Source of the DNA: Flavobacterium sp. LC2016-13
GTDB lineage: Bacteria; Bacteroidota; Bacteroidia; Flavobacteriales; Flavobacteriaceae
Length of the DNA stretch: 64,000 bases
Reading direction: 5' to 3'
NCBI RefSeq assembly: GCF_009707955.1
Contig: NZ_WMDQ01000002.1
Location: 372,001-436,000, forward strand
Both the position numbers and the translations under genes were made by a program. Below, piece by piece: positions 39,069 to 48,452 of this stretch; positions within the stretch are counted from its first letter, which is position 1, and each line of letters starts with the position of its first letter. The notes below the pieces were generated by a model that ran no database searches, was not told the DNA's origin, and saw only the letters and a program-made list of their open reading frames with translations.

Positions 39069-39122
39069 CCCGATAGAGGCGGTATCCTCGAAGTGAAACG
39101 GAGAGATATAGCCGAAAGCGGG
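39069..39122. repeat. structured hairpin element GATAGAGGCGGTATCC, copy B
   Basis: Short version of the element at 14617-14700: CCCGATAGAGGCGGTATCC, GAAGTGAAACGGA, then GATATAGCCGAAAGCGGG. The outer CCCG and CGGG pair. The variable middle is shorter than in copy A while the two conserved blocks are identical, suggesting constraint on structure. Confidence 0.75.
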
Positions 39123-39252
39123 AATTTTGCTTATTAAAAGGCCTATTCTTTGGCTTCAAAAAAGAAAAAAAACTTAGTCCCTTAGAACCTCAGAAACTTA
39201 GTAGCTATTTCAATCATTAATTCTTATTTTTGCATAAAAGGAGAAAAATTTC

Positions 39253-41589
39253 ATGCAAAAATATATTGACCAGCTGAACGAAGCACAACGAGAACCCGTT
39301 TTACAAAAAGATGGGCCAATGATTATTATTGCTGGTGCAGGATCTGGAAAAACCCGTGTTTTAACGATTAGAATTGCTTATTTGATGGCTCAGGGCATTG
39401 ATGCATTCAATATTTTGTCGTTAACTTTTACCAATAAAGCGGCTCGTGAAATGAAACACAGGATTTCGGATATTGTGGGAGCAACGGAGGCTAAAAACCT
39501 TTGGATGGGAACTTTTCACTCGATTTTTGCCCGTATTCTGCGTTCAGAATCTGAACATTTAGGATATCCGTCAAATTTTACCATTTACGATTCTCAGGAT
39601 TCACAACGACTTATTTCTTCTATTATTAAAGAAATGCAGTTGGATCGTGATATCTATAAACCAAAACAGGTTTTAGGGAGAATTTCGAGTTATAAAAATA
39701 GTTTGATTACTGTAAAAGCATACTTCAATAATCCGGAATTAGTTGAAGCGGATGCCATGGCAAAAAAACCGCGTTTGGGTGAAATCTATCAGCAATATGT
39801 AGAACGCTGTTTTAAAGCCGGAGCGATGGATTTTGATGATTTATTATTGAAAACCAATGAATTGCTTACTCGTTTTCCGGAAGTTTTAGCGAAGTACCAG
39901 AATCGTTTTCGTTATATTCTGGTTGATGAGTACCAGGATACAAATCACTCTCAATATTTGATTGTTAGGGCATTATCAGATAAATTTCAGAATATTTGTG
40001 TGGTTGGTGATGATGCGCAAAGTATCTATGCTTTCCGTGGAGCAAATATCAATAATATCCTGAATTTCCAGAAGGATTACGAAGGTGTAAAAACGTTTAG
40101 ATTAGAGCAAAATTACCGTTCAACCCGAAATATAGTTGAAGCTGCAAATACGATTATTGATCATAATAAAACCAAACTTGACAAGATTGTTTGGACGGCG
40201 AATGATTTTGGCCCAAAAATAAAAATTCACCGCAGTTTAACAGATGCTGAAGAAGGGCGTTTTGTAGCCAGTACTATTTTTGAGCAAAAAATGCAAAATC
40301 AATTGCATAATGGATCTTTTGCCATATTATATCGTACCAATGCGCAATCGCGTGCGATGGAGGATGCATTAAGAAAACGTGATATTCCGTACAGAATTTA
40401 CGGTGGATTATCATTTTACCAACGTAAGGAAATCAAGGATGTTTTGTGTTATTTACGTTTGGTAATTAATCCAAAAGATGAAGAAGCTTTGATTCGTGTC
40501 ATCAACTATCCGGCTCGTGGAATTGGAGATACTACTGTTGAAAAATTGACGATTGCAGCCAATCATTACAAACGTTCGATTTGGGAAGTGATGGTGAATA
40601 TCGATAAAATTGATTTGAAACTGAACGCCGGAACAAAGAATAAACTGAATGATTTTGTAACGATGATTCAGAGTTTTCAGGTTATAGACCAAAATCAGGA
40701 TGCTTTTTATATTACCGATTATGTGGCAAAAAAAACCGGTTTGGTTCAGGAATTGAAAAAAGATGCTACGCCGGAAGGAATGGCGAAAATTCAGAATATC
40801 GAAGAGCTTTTAAACGGTATTAAGGATTTTACTGAAGGTCAAAAAGAAATAGACGGAGCAAGAGGAGCATTATCTGAATTTATGGAAGATGTAGCTCTTG
40901 CAACTGACTTAGATAAAGATACATCTGATGAAGATCGTGTGGCTTTAATGACGATTCACTTAGCAAAAGGACTTGAGTTTCCGCATGTTTTTGTGGTTGG
41001 TATGGAAGAAGATTTGTTTCCGAGTGCTATGAGTATGAGTACCAGAAGTGAATTGGAAGAGGAGCGTAGATTATTCTACGTGGCTCTGACTCGTGCTGAA
41101 CATCAGGCTTATTTAACGTATGCGCAATCGCGTTATCGTTGGGGAAAATTGACAGACAGCGAACCATCTCGTTTTATTGAAGAAATTGATGCACAGTATT
41201 TAGAATATTTAACGCCCGCAGAAAGTAATTATCGCTATAAACCTATGATTGACAGCGATATTTTTGGAGATGTTGATAAATCTAAATTACGATTGGCAAA
41301 ACCTGTTGGAGGAACTCCGCCAAAACATATTACGGATAATGAACCAAAACCGGACTTAAATGTTCGCAAATTAAAACCAGTTGCCGGAAATGCTCCGAGT
41401 TCATCAAACGCTAATTTATTTGACAGTAAATTAACGATTGGAAATGTTGTTATGCACGAACGTTTCGGAAAAGGAGAAGTGATTAACCTTGAAGGTGTTG
41501 GAGCTGATAAAAAAGCTGAAATAAAATTTGAAGTTGGTGGTCTTAAAAAATTATTATTGAGATTTGCGAAATTGGATGTTATAGGTTAA
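39253..41589 (+). CDS. pcrA: UvrD/PcrA-type superfamily 1 DNA helicase
   Basis: 778 residues. SF1 motifs in order: Walker A AGAGSGKT (27-34), LTFTNKAAREMK, VDEYQDT, GDDAQSIYAFRGA, QNYRS, MTIHLAKGLEF and FYVALTRAE. The C-terminal tail (about 700-778) has the Tudor-like PcrA/UvrD domain ending with GKGEVINLEGVGADKKAEI. It unwinds DNA in repair and removes RNA polymerase or RecA. A TATTTTTG box at 39225-39232 and an unusual AAGGAG sequence before the ATG lie upstream. Confidence 0.97.
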   Translation: MQKYIDQLNEAQREPVLQKDGPMIIIAGAGSGKTRVLTIRIAYLMAQGIDAFNILSLTFTNKAAREMKHRISDIVGATEAKNLWMGTFHSIFARILRSESEHLGYPSNFTIYDSQDSQRLISSIIKEMQLDRDIYKPKQVLGRISSYKNSLITVKAYFNNPELVEADAMAKKPRLGEIYQQYVERCFKAGAMDFDDLLLKTNELLTRFPEVLAKYQNRFRYILVDEYQDTNHSQYLIVRALSDKFQNICVVGDDAQSIYAFRGANINNILNFQKDYEGVKTFRLEQNYRSTRNIVEAANTIIDHNKTKLDKIVWTANDFGPKIKIHRSLTDAEEGRFVASTIFEQKMQNQLHNGSFAILYRTNAQSRAMEDALRKRDIPYRIYGGLSFYQRKEIKDVLCYLRLVINPKDEEALIRVINYPARGIGDTTVEKLTIAANHYKRSIWEVMVNIDKIDLKLNAGTKNKLNDFVTMIQSFQVIDQNQDAFYITDYVAKKTGLVQELKKDATPEGMAKIQNIEELLNGIKDFTEGQKEIDGARGALSEFMEDVALATDLDKDTSDEDRVALMTIHLAKGLEFPHVFVVGMEEDLFPSAMSMSTRSELEEERRLFYVALTRAEHQAYLTYAQSRYRWGKLTDSEPSRFIEEIDAQYLEYLTPAESNYRYKPMIDSDIFGDVDKSKLRLAKPVGGTPPKHITDNEPKPDLNVRKLKPVAGNAPSSSNANLFDSKLTIGNVVMHERFGKGEVINLEGVGADKKAEIKFEVGGLKKLLLRFAKLDVIG

Positions 41590-41609
41590 AAATAGATAAA
41601 AGACTGTAG

Positions 41610-42110
41610 ATGCAGGAAAAAAGACTTTTGAAAAAATTAAATTTCATTGAACTTTATCAAATTTTTGGTGGAATTATTGGTTTCCTATTTACGATTTATT
41701 TAATCTTAACAGAAAATGTAATTAATTCTAATAGTTTTTCAAGTTATATTTTAATAGTATTTCCGTTTTTGTTTTTTGCAGTATGTATTTACTCAGGAAT
41801 ATTAATAAATAGAAAAAGATATATCCAGGGTTTAAATTTAGTAATCTTTTTATTATTTTTACAACTAGTATCTTTTCAGGTCTACGGAATATTTTACACT
41901 TCTATTAATGGAATTGGAATTAATTTTACACTTGATTTAACGAATGATTTTATAACAGGTTTTGATTTGCAGCCTTCACAATTTCTAATAGCGGTTAACG
42001 GAAATACAGATATTTTTCATTTGAAATTTAATTTATTTGCTGTTGGAATGCTATTGTTTACATTTAAAATTCTAAAAGAATTGAAGCTTTGTCTTTATTC
42101 TATAATCTAA
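41610..42110 (+). CDS. small polytopic membrane protein, function unknown
   Basis: 166 residues with four hydrophobic helices (about 16-35, 48-67, 78-97, 140-156) and no recognised motif. Strongly AT-rich codon use. Lies between the helicase and the threonylcarbamoyl-AMP synthase on the same strand (20- and 18-base spacings), so it is probably cotranscribed. Confidence 0.7.
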   Translation: MQEKRLLKKLNFIELYQIFGGIIGFLFTIYLILTENVINSNSFSSYILIVFPFLFFAVCIYSGILINRKRYIQGLNLVIFLLFLQLVSFQVYGIFYTSINGIGINFTLDLTNDFITGFDLQPSQFLIAVNGNTDIFHLKFNLFAVGMLLFTFKILKELKLCLYSII

Positions 42111-42128
42111 TTTCTTTATTATAAAAAA

Positions 42129-42749
42129 ATGGCCGAATTTATAAAAATATATCCCGATAAACCAAATGAAGCGGCTATTGCAAAAGTAGTTAAGTTGCTA
42201 AAAAATGGAGGTTTGGTAATTTATCCAACAGATACCGTTTACGGTTTGGGTTGTGATATTACCAATTCTCGCGCTTTAGAAAAAATTGCAAAAATTAAAG
42301 GCGTAAAATTAGAAAAAGCTAATTTCTCTTTTATTTGTCATGATTTGAGCAATTTATCAGATTATGTGCGTCAGATTGATACGGCAACTTTTAAAATCCT
42401 AAAAAGAGCTTTGCCTGGACCCTATACGTTTATTTTGCCTGGTAATAATAATTTGCCAAAAGAGTTTAAAAAGAAAACCACTGTGGGAATTCGTGTTCCT
42501 GATAATAATATTGCTTTAGAAATTGTTCGCCAATTAGGAAATCCTATTGTTTCAACTTCTATTCGTGATGAAGATGATGTTATTGAATATACAACAGATC
42601 CGGAATTAATTTTTGAGAAATGGCAAAACCTTGTTGATATGGTTATTGATGGTGGATACGGTGATAATGTAGGTTCTACTATTATAGATTTATCAGAGCA
42701 TGAGCCAGTAATTGTAAGGGAAGGAAAAGGAGATATTGGTATTTTGTAA
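42129..42749 (+). CDS. L-threonylcarbamoyladenylate synthase (YrdC/Sua5 family)
   Basis: 206 residues, single YrdC domain with GGLVIYPTDTVYGLGCD near 30-46, KRALPGPYTFILP and GIRVPDN. Makes threonylcarbamoyl-AMP from Thr, bicarbonate and ATP for the t6A37 modification of ANN-decoding tRNAs. Lacks the extra C-terminal Sua5 domain. Confidence 0.94.
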   Translation: MAEFIKIYPDKPNEAAIAKVVKLLKNGGLVIYPTDTVYGLGCDITNSRALEKIAKIKGVKLEKANFSFICHDLSNLSDYVRQIDTATFKILKRALPGPYTFILPGNNNLPKEFKKKTTVGIRVPDNNIALEIVRQLGNPIVSTSIRDEDDVIEYTTDPELIFEKWQNLVDMVIDGGYGDNVGSTIIDLSEHEPVIVREGKGDIGIL

Positions 42750-42882
42750 AAAAAAACTGAAATAGTATAATTATTTAAAATATTTAATTAACTTTATTAT
42801 AGTTAAAATTTAGTTAGTTAATTTAAAAATAATGCTATTCTTGATTATATTTAATTGGTTATTAAAAAAGTTAAGAATACAT

Positions 42883-42909
42883 AAAAGCAGGTCAATAGAC
42901 CTGCTTTTT
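42883..42909. terminator. bidirectional intrinsic terminator
   Basis: AAAAGCAGGTC / GACCTGCTTTTT around AATA, between the convergent genes ending at 42749 and 42938. Confidence 0.85.
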
Positions 42910-42937
42910 CTGTATAATTTAGTATTTAAACTTTAAA

Positions 42938-43771
42938 TTATTTTTGTTGTTTTTTCATTTCTTTTTCAATCATATCATAGAATTGATCGATTTTTGGCAT
43001 AACAACAATACGAGTTCTTCTGTTACGTGCTTTGTTTTCCGGCGTATCATTTGCAACTAAAGGTATGTATGAACTTCTACCAGCAGCAATTAATTTTGCA
43101 GGGTTAACACCTAAATCATTTGTTAATACACGAACAATAGAAGTAGAACGTTTAACACTTAAATCCCAGTTGTCTAACAAAACTCCATTGCTTTTGTAAG
43201 GAACGTTATCTGTGTGACCTTCAACCATACATTCAAAATCAGGTTTGTCGTTTACTACTTTTGCAACTTTAGCTAAAACACCTTTTGCTGCATCAGTTAC
43301 GTCATAACTTCCACTTTTAAATAATAATTTATCAGCGATAGAAATAAATACAACCCCTTTTTCAACATTGATTTCGATATCCGGATCGTTGATTCCAACT
43401 GCTCCTTTTAAACTTGTTACTAAAGCTAGTGTTACACTGTCTTTTTTAGTTAAAGCATCTTGAAGTCTAGATATTTTTAAATCTTTTTCTTTTAAGCTTT
43501 CCAATGATTTCTCAAGATTTTCAGCACCTTTAGTAGTTAAAACTGTTAAATCTTTAGAGCTGTTTATTAAGTCTTGATTATGTTCTTTATAGCTAAGAGC
43601 CGTAGCTGCTAATCCTGCTTTTTCTTCTAAACAAGAATTTAATTTAACTGTGCAAGAGTTTAATAAATCTTGGATTTCTTTGTTCTTAGCTTCTAATGCT
43701 GCATATTCTTTTTTCGAAACGCAAGAAGTTAAGGCCATTAATACTGATAGTGCTAAAACTATTTTTCTCAT
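42938..43771 (-). CDS. OmpA-family lipoprotein
   Basis: 277 residues. Lipoprotein signal with lipobox LTSC (C17), then a long helical coiled-coil region (about 20-125) and a C-terminal OmpA peptidoglycan-binding domain (about 150-265) with VEGHTDNVPY and NRRTRIVV. Tethers the outer membrane to peptidoglycan. A TAAATTTG box on the minus strand at 43801-43808 may drive it, overlapping the end of the upstream glycosyltransferase gene. Confidence 0.95.
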   Translation of the reverse strand: MRKIVLALSVLMALTSCVSKKEYAALEAKNKEIQDLLNSCTVKLNSCLEEKAGLAATALSYKEHNQDLINSSKDLTVLTTKGAENLEKSLESLKEKDLKISRLQDALTKKDSVTLALVTSLKGAVGINDPDIEINVEKGVVFISIADKLLFKSGSYDVTDAAKGVLAKVAKVVNDKPDFECMVEGHTDNVPYKSNGVLLDNWDLSVKRSTSIVRVLTNDLGVNPAKLIAAGRSSYIPLVANDTPENKARNRRTRIVVMPKIDQFYDMIEKEMKKQQK

Positions 43772-43805
43772 AGGTATTATATTTAATTAAACGTTGATTA
43801 CAAAT

Positions 43806-44825
43806 TTAGTTTTTAATATTTTGAATAGTGTTAAAGATTTCCTTAAAAACCCGTAATTTCTTCACGTAATACAAGTAAACGACACTTTTTATGGTATAGT
43901 ATTGCTGTATTTGAAAATCTTTACGTTTTTTTAGATAATTTAAAGATATACAATAAAACGAGAAATGAGCCTTTAAAATAGCAAAAGTATGGCCGAATTT
44001 TCCCTGCGTAAGAAAACGGATACCTGCAACTCCATCTAAAACCATTCTGGTAAAAATTATTGTAAACAAACCTTTTTTAGGTAAGTTTTTGACAAGCATT
44101 AATAATGAATTTCTAAAATTCAAATATGTTTTTTGTGGGTTTGCCTGGTTTAAAGTTGCTCCTCCAACATGATAAACGACAGATTTTGAATTGTACTTAA
44201 TAATGTATCCTTCATTCAAAGCTCTCCAGCATAAATCTATCTCTTCCTGATGTGCAAAAAAAGTTTCATCAAAACCTCCTAATTCATCATAAACTTCTTT
44301 TCTGATAAAAAAACAAGCCCCTGATGCCCATGATAATTCACAAGAATCATCGTATTGGCCATTGTCTTTTTCGACAGTATCAAAAATACGTCCACGACAA
44401 TACGGGTAACCATATTTATCGATAAATCCGCCGGCCGCACCAGCGTATTCAAAATATGCTTTGTTTTTAAAATCAAGAATTTTGGGTTGAATAATAGCGG
44501 TATGTTTTTCAGTATCAAATGTTTCAATAATTGGTTTTAACCAATTTTCTGTAACTTCAATATCAGAGTTTACTAAGGCATAAATTTCAGCATTTACTTC
44601 TTTAAGGGCATCATTGTAACCTTTTGCGAAACCATAATTACCATCATTTTTGATGATTTTGATTGTAGGGAAGTTTTGTTTGACAAAATTTATCGAATCG
44701 TCTGTTGAAGCATTATCAGCAACATATATGGTAGCTTGTTCAGAAAATTGAATTACTGATGGCAAAAATTGCTCTAATAATTTTATTCCGTTCCAATTTA
44801 AAATGACAACTGCTATTTTATCCAA
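43806..44825 (-). CDS. family 2 glycosyltransferase
   Basis: 339 residues. GT-A fold with VVILNWNG at the start, DNASTDDS, the metal-binding region NSDIEVTENWL and SWASGACFFIRKEVYDELGGFDE. The C-terminal part has amphipathic helices near 255-285. Resembles rhamnosyltransferases of surface polysaccharide synthesis; acceptor unknown. The start is TTG at 44825, as no ATG precedes the nucleotide-binding strand. Confidence 0.9.
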   Translation of the reverse strand: MDKIAVVILNWNGIKLLEQFLPSVIQFSEQATIYVADNASTDDSINFVKQNFPTIKIIKNDGNYGFAKGYNDALKEVNAEIYALVNSDIEVTENWLKPIIETFDTEKHTAIIQPKILDFKNKAYFEYAGAAGGFIDKYGYPYCRGRIFDTVEKDNGQYDDSCELSWASGACFFIRKEVYDELGGFDETFFAHQEEIDLCWRALNEGYIIKYNSKSVVYHVGGATLNQANPQKTYLNFRNSLLMLVKNLPKKGLFTIIFTRMVLDGVAGIRFLTQGKFGHTFAILKAHFSFYCISLNYLKKRKDFQIQQYYTIKSVVYLYYVKKLRVFKEIFNTIQNIKN

Positions 44826-44846
44826 AAGTATTCTTTTTATAATTTA

Positions 44847-45296
44847 TTAAATTTCCTTGTAGTCTGGCAAGGCCTTTAAAAACTCATATTTTTCGTTTTC
44901 AAAATCCATCTGACAATAATAATGACTCAGACCGTTTGTGACTTTCAAAAACCGTGCCTGCATTGTCATATTATAACGGGCAATTTGATCAAAAGTTGCT
45001 TGTGAAATTTTTACCTCGGGCGCTTTACATTCTACTAATATATGTATAGAACCATCAGAATTAAAGACTACAACATCATAACGTTTTCGTAATCCGTTGA
45101 CAGTTAAAACTTTCTCTACATTTATAAGTGATTTTGGATATTTTTTTTCTTTCATTAAGTAATGAACAACATGCTGACGAACCCATTCTTCCGGAGTAAG
45201 AATGATAAATTTTTTCCTGATTTCATCAAAAATAGACACTTTATTTTCGCTATTTTTGAATCGGAAAGTGTAGGAAGGGAAATTTAGCTTTAACAT
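44847..45296 (-). CDS. type I restriction HsdR-N-like PD-(D/E)xK fold protein
   Basis: 149 residues. It resembles the N-terminal nuclease domain of type I restriction R subunits: RYDVVVFNSDGSIHILVECKAP supplies the Asp and E-x-K (here VECK) of the nuclease site, followed by QIARYN. There is no helicase part and no hsdM/hsdS nearby, so it is a stand-alone protein common in Bacteroidota, not evidence of a restriction system. 21 bases upstream of the glycosyltransferase on the same strand. Confidence 0.85.
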   Translation of the reverse strand: MLKLNFPSYTFRFKNSENKVSIFDEIRKKFIILTPEEWVRQHVVHYLMKEKKYPKSLINVEKVLTVNGLRKRYDVVVFNSDGSIHILVECKAPEVKISQATFDQIARYNMTMQARFLKVTNGLSHYYCQMDFENEKYEFLKALPDYKEI

Positions 45297-45300
45297 AAGG

Positions 45301-45394
45301 CAAAAATATAAAAATGGTTTCAGGTTTCAAGTTTAAAGTTTCAAGTTATTGAAGCGGGAAACTTGAAACTTGAAACTTTGAAACAAAATTTTGA
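45301..45394. repeat. TTTCAAGTTTAAAGTTTC palindromic spacer
   Basis: The words GTTTCAAGTTTAAAGTTTC and GAAACTTGAAACTTTGAAAC fold back on each other between divergent genes. Related words occur at 1932-2012. Non-coding. Confidence 0.6.
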
Positions 45395-46399
45395 ATGGAC
45401 GAAGTTGTAAAAATTGTTAATGATATAAAAGCGGGAAATATAATGCCAATTTATTTTTTAATGGGCGAGGAGCCATATTATATAGATAAATTATCTGAAT
45501 ATATTGAGCAAAATATACTTTCGGAAGAAGAGAAAGGATTTAACCAGACTGTTTTATACGGAAGAGATGTTTCTGTTGAAGATATTGTTTCAACAGCAAA
45601 AAGATATCCAATGATGGCTGATCGTCAGGTTGTTATTGTAAAAGAAGCGCAGGATTTATCAAGAACTATTGATAAAATAGAATCGTATGTTGCCAACCCG
45701 ATGGAAACAACCGTTTTAGTTTTTTGCTATAAATACAAAACACTTGATAAGCGTAAAAAAGTTACCAAATTATTAGCACAAAAAGGAATCGTTTACGAAA
45801 GTAAAAAGCTTTATGAAAATCAGGTTGGTGACTGGATAAAACGTGTGCTTGCCGGAAAAAAATATACAATTGACCCAAAAGCAAATGCCATGCTTGTGGA
45901 ATTTTTAGGTACAGATTTGAGTAAAATCAACAATGAGCTTGAAAAACTTCAGATTATTTTACCGCAGGGAACTATGATCACACCACAACATATTGAAGAA
46001 AATATTGGTTTTAGTAAAGATTATAATGTTTTCGAACTTAGAAAAGCAATTGGTGAGAGAAATCAATTGAAAGCTTATAAAATTGCTGAAAATTTTGCTC
46101 ATAATCCGAAAGAATATCCATTAGTGATGACAACAGGATTGGTTTTTGGATTTTTTGTGCAGCTTTTAAAATACCACGGATTAAAAGATAAAAATCCTAA
46201 AAATGTTGCGGCAGTGATTGGCGTAAATCCTTATTTTTTAAAGGAATATGATTTAGCAATAAAAAATTATCCAATGCGAAAAGTAAGTCAGATTGTTGGA
46301 GCTTTGCGTGATGTAGATGTTAAAAGTAAAGGAGTAGGAGCAAATGCTTTACCACAATCGGATTTGTTAAAAGAAATGCTTTACAAAATATTTAATTAA
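45395..46399 (+). CDS. holA: DNA polymerase III delta subunit
   Basis: 334 residues. Clamp-loader delta subunit, with the N-terminal AAA-like fold opening MPIYFLMGEEPYYIDKLSEYIE and the C-terminal collar domain. As usual for delta, it has no functional Walker motif. Opens the beta clamp in the clamp-loader complex. Weak sequence conservation is normal for the family, but layout and length fit. Confidence 0.92.
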   Translation: MDEVVKIVNDIKAGNIMPIYFLMGEEPYYIDKLSEYIEQNILSEEEKGFNQTVLYGRDVSVEDIVSTAKRYPMMADRQVVIVKEAQDLSRTIDKIESYVANPMETTVLVFCYKYKTLDKRKKVTKLLAQKGIVYESKKLYENQVGDWIKRVLAGKKYTIDPKANAMLVEFLGTDLSKINNELEKLQIILPQGTMITPQHIEENIGFSKDYNVFELRKAIGERNQLKAYKIAENFAHNPKEYPLVMTTGLVFGFFVQLLKYHGLKDKNPKNVAAVIGVNPYFLKEYDLAIKNYPMRKVSQIVGALRDVDVKSKGVGANALPQSDLLKEMLYKIFN

Positions 46400-46466
46400 G
46401 CCGTGAAAATTCACGATATTTGCCTTTCGAAAATTTTTACTACTTTAAAATAATAATTGCACGATT

Positions 46467-46649
46467 ATGGGAATGAATAAAAATACCGTTTTAGGATGGG
46501 CTACTTTTATAATGGTACTTATGGGATTGTTACTTATAGGACTTGGCGCTTTTAGATACAGAGATGTGTCTGGCTGGGGATTTGTAGCGGTAGGCGTTGG
46601 TTTTTTTGCTAATGCCTGGGTTTTTAATGCTTTGAAAGGTAGAGTTTAA
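46467..46649 (+). CDS. CAL67264-type small membrane protein
   Basis: 60 residues with two membrane helices (about 8-27 and 34-54) and the conserved start MGMNKNTVLGWATF. Matches a small membrane protein family widespread in Flavobacteriia that I recall under the label CAL67264; its role is unknown. Lies between holA and ettA on the same strand. Confidence 0.82.
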   Translation: MGMNKNTVLGWATFIMVLMGLLLIGLGAFRYRDVSGWGFVAVGVGFFANAWVFNALKGRV

Positions 46650-46700
46650 TTCTAGTCAATATCAATAAAAAATAATTAATCAAAATAAAAAATAAATAGA

Positions 46701-48392
46701 ATGTCAGACGATAAGAAAGTAATTTTCTCAATGCAGAAATTGAGCAAAACCTATCAGGGAGCAGACAAACCGGTACTTAAAAATATTTACCTGAGCTTCT
46801 TTTACGGTGCTAAAATTGGTATTCTTGGACTTAATGGTTCAGGAAAATCTTCTCTATTAAAGATTATTGCAGGAGTTGATAAAAACTATCAGGGAGATGT
46901 TGTTTTTCAACCGGGTTATACTGTTGGTTACTTAGAACAAGAGCCAATTCTTGATGATTCTAAAACCGTTATCGAAATTGTTCGTGAAGGTGCTGCTGAA
47001 ACTATGGCAGTTTTAGAAGAATACAATCAAATTAATGATTTATTTGGTCTTGAAGAAAACTACTCAGATCCAGATAAAATGGATAAATTGATGGATCGCC
47101 AGGCAGCTTTACAAGACAAAATTGATGCTCTTGGCGCTTGGGAAATCGATACCAAACTAGAAATTGCAATGGATGCGTTACGTACGCCGGAAGGTGATAC
47201 GCCAATTAAAAACCTTTCAGGAGGAGAGCGTCGTCGTGTAGCTTTATGTCGTTTGTTATTGCAACAACCTGATGTATTGTTACTTGATGAGCCTACCAAC
47301 CACCTTGATGCTGAATCTGTACTTTGGTTAGAGCAGCATTTAGCGCAATATGCAGGAACTGTAATTGCTGTAACGCACGATAGATATTTCCTTGATAATG
47401 TAGCAGGCTGGATTTTAGAGTTGGATAGAGGAGAAGGTATTCCATGGAAAGGAAATTACTCTTCTTGGTTAGACCAAAAATCAAGCCGTATGGCACAGGA
47501 AGAAAAAGTAGCTTCAAAACGCAGAAAAACATTAGAGCGGGAGTTAGACTGGGTTCGCCAAGGGGCAAAAGGCCGCCAGACGAAACAAAAAGCGCGTTTG
47601 CAGAATTACGATAAATTATTAAATGAAGACCAAAAACAATTGGATGAAAACCTGGAAATCTATATTCCAAATGGTCCACGTTTAGGTACGAATGTTATTG
47701 AAGCAAAAAATGTTGCCAAAGCTTTTGGTGAAAAATTATTGTATGACAATTTAAATTTCACTTTACCACAAGCCGGAATTGTTGGAATTATTGGACCAAA
47801 CGGTGCTGGTAAATCGACTATTTTCAAAATGATTATGGGCGAGCAAAAAACGGATAGTGGAGAGTTTTCAGTTGGTGAAACAGTGAAAATCGCTTACGTA
47901 GATCAGTCACACTCTAATATTGATCCGAATAAATCTATTTGGGAAAATTTTGCTGATGGTCAGGAACTAATTATGATGGGTGGAAAACAAGTGAATTCAA
48001 GAGCTTATTTATCACGTTTCAATTTTGGTGGAGGCGAGCAAAATAAAAAAGTTTCAATGTTGTCTGGTGGAGAACGTAACCGTTTGCACTTAGCGATGAC
48101 ATTGAAAGAAGAAGGAAATGTACTTTTACTGGATGAGCCAACGAATGACTTAGACGTAAATACACTTCGTGCACTTGAAGAAGGTTTAGAGAATTTTGCA
48201 GGTTGTGCTGTAATTATTTCTCACGACAGATGGTTCTTAGACAGAATTTGTACGCACATTCTGGCTTTCGAAGGAGATTCTGAAGTTTACTATTTCGAAG
48301 GAGGTTTCTCTGAATACGAAGAAAACAAAAAGAAACGTTTAGGTGGTGATTTAACTCCAAAACGATTGAAATACAGAAAATTAATTAGATAA
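46701..48392 (+). CDS. ettA: ABC-F protein EttA (energy-dependent translational throttle)
   Basis: 563 residues with two ABC ATPase domains and no membrane segment. Walker A motifs are GLNGSGKS (43-50) and GPNGAGKS (365-372), signatures LSGGERRR and LSGGERNR, and Walker B LLLDEPTNHLD and LLLDEPTNDLD. The interdomain linker (about 250-325) contains the EttA hallmark RQGAKGRQTKQKAR that contacts P-site tRNA. The arm insertion lies around 95-135. Gates the first elongation step according to energy state. Confidence 0.96.
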   Translation: MSDDKKVIFSMQKLSKTYQGADKPVLKNIYLSFFYGAKIGILGLNGSGKSSLLKIIAGVDKNYQGDVVFQPGYTVGYLEQEPILDDSKTVIEIVREGAAETMAVLEEYNQINDLFGLEENYSDPDKMDKLMDRQAALQDKIDALGAWEIDTKLEIAMDALRTPEGDTPIKNLSGGERRRVALCRLLLQQPDVLLLDEPTNHLDAESVLWLEQHLAQYAGTVIAVTHDRYFLDNVAGWILELDRGEGIPWKGNYSSWLDQKSSRMAQEEKVASKRRKTLERELDWVRQGAKGRQTKQKARLQNYDKLLNEDQKQLDENLEIYIPNGPRLGTNVIEAKNVAKAFGEKLLYDNLNFTLPQAGIVGIIGPNGAGKSTIFKMIMGEQKTDSGEFSVGETVKIAYVDQSHSNIDPNKSIWENFADGQELIMMGGKQVNSRAYLSRFNFGGGEQNKKVSMLSGGERNRLHLAMTLKEEGNVLLLDEPTNDLDVNTLRALEEGLENFAGCAVIISHDRWFLDRICTHILAFEGDSEVYYFEGGFSEYEENKKKRLGGDLTPKRLKYRKLIR

Positions 48393-48411
48393 TAATTAAT
48401 TTCTAAAATGT

Positions 48412-48452
48412 AAAAGCCTCAAATTTCAAGTTGAAATTTGAGGCTTTTTTTA
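48412..48452. terminator. bidirectional intrinsic terminator
   Basis: AAAAGCCTCAAATTTCAA with its exact complement around a one-base centre, then a T-run. Lies between convergent ettA and the EamA transporter. Confidence 0.9.

Noticed and set aside
44847..45296. Restriction-modification system
   Set aside because: Only an HsdR-N-like domain is present; no methylase, specificity subunit or helicase part nearby.
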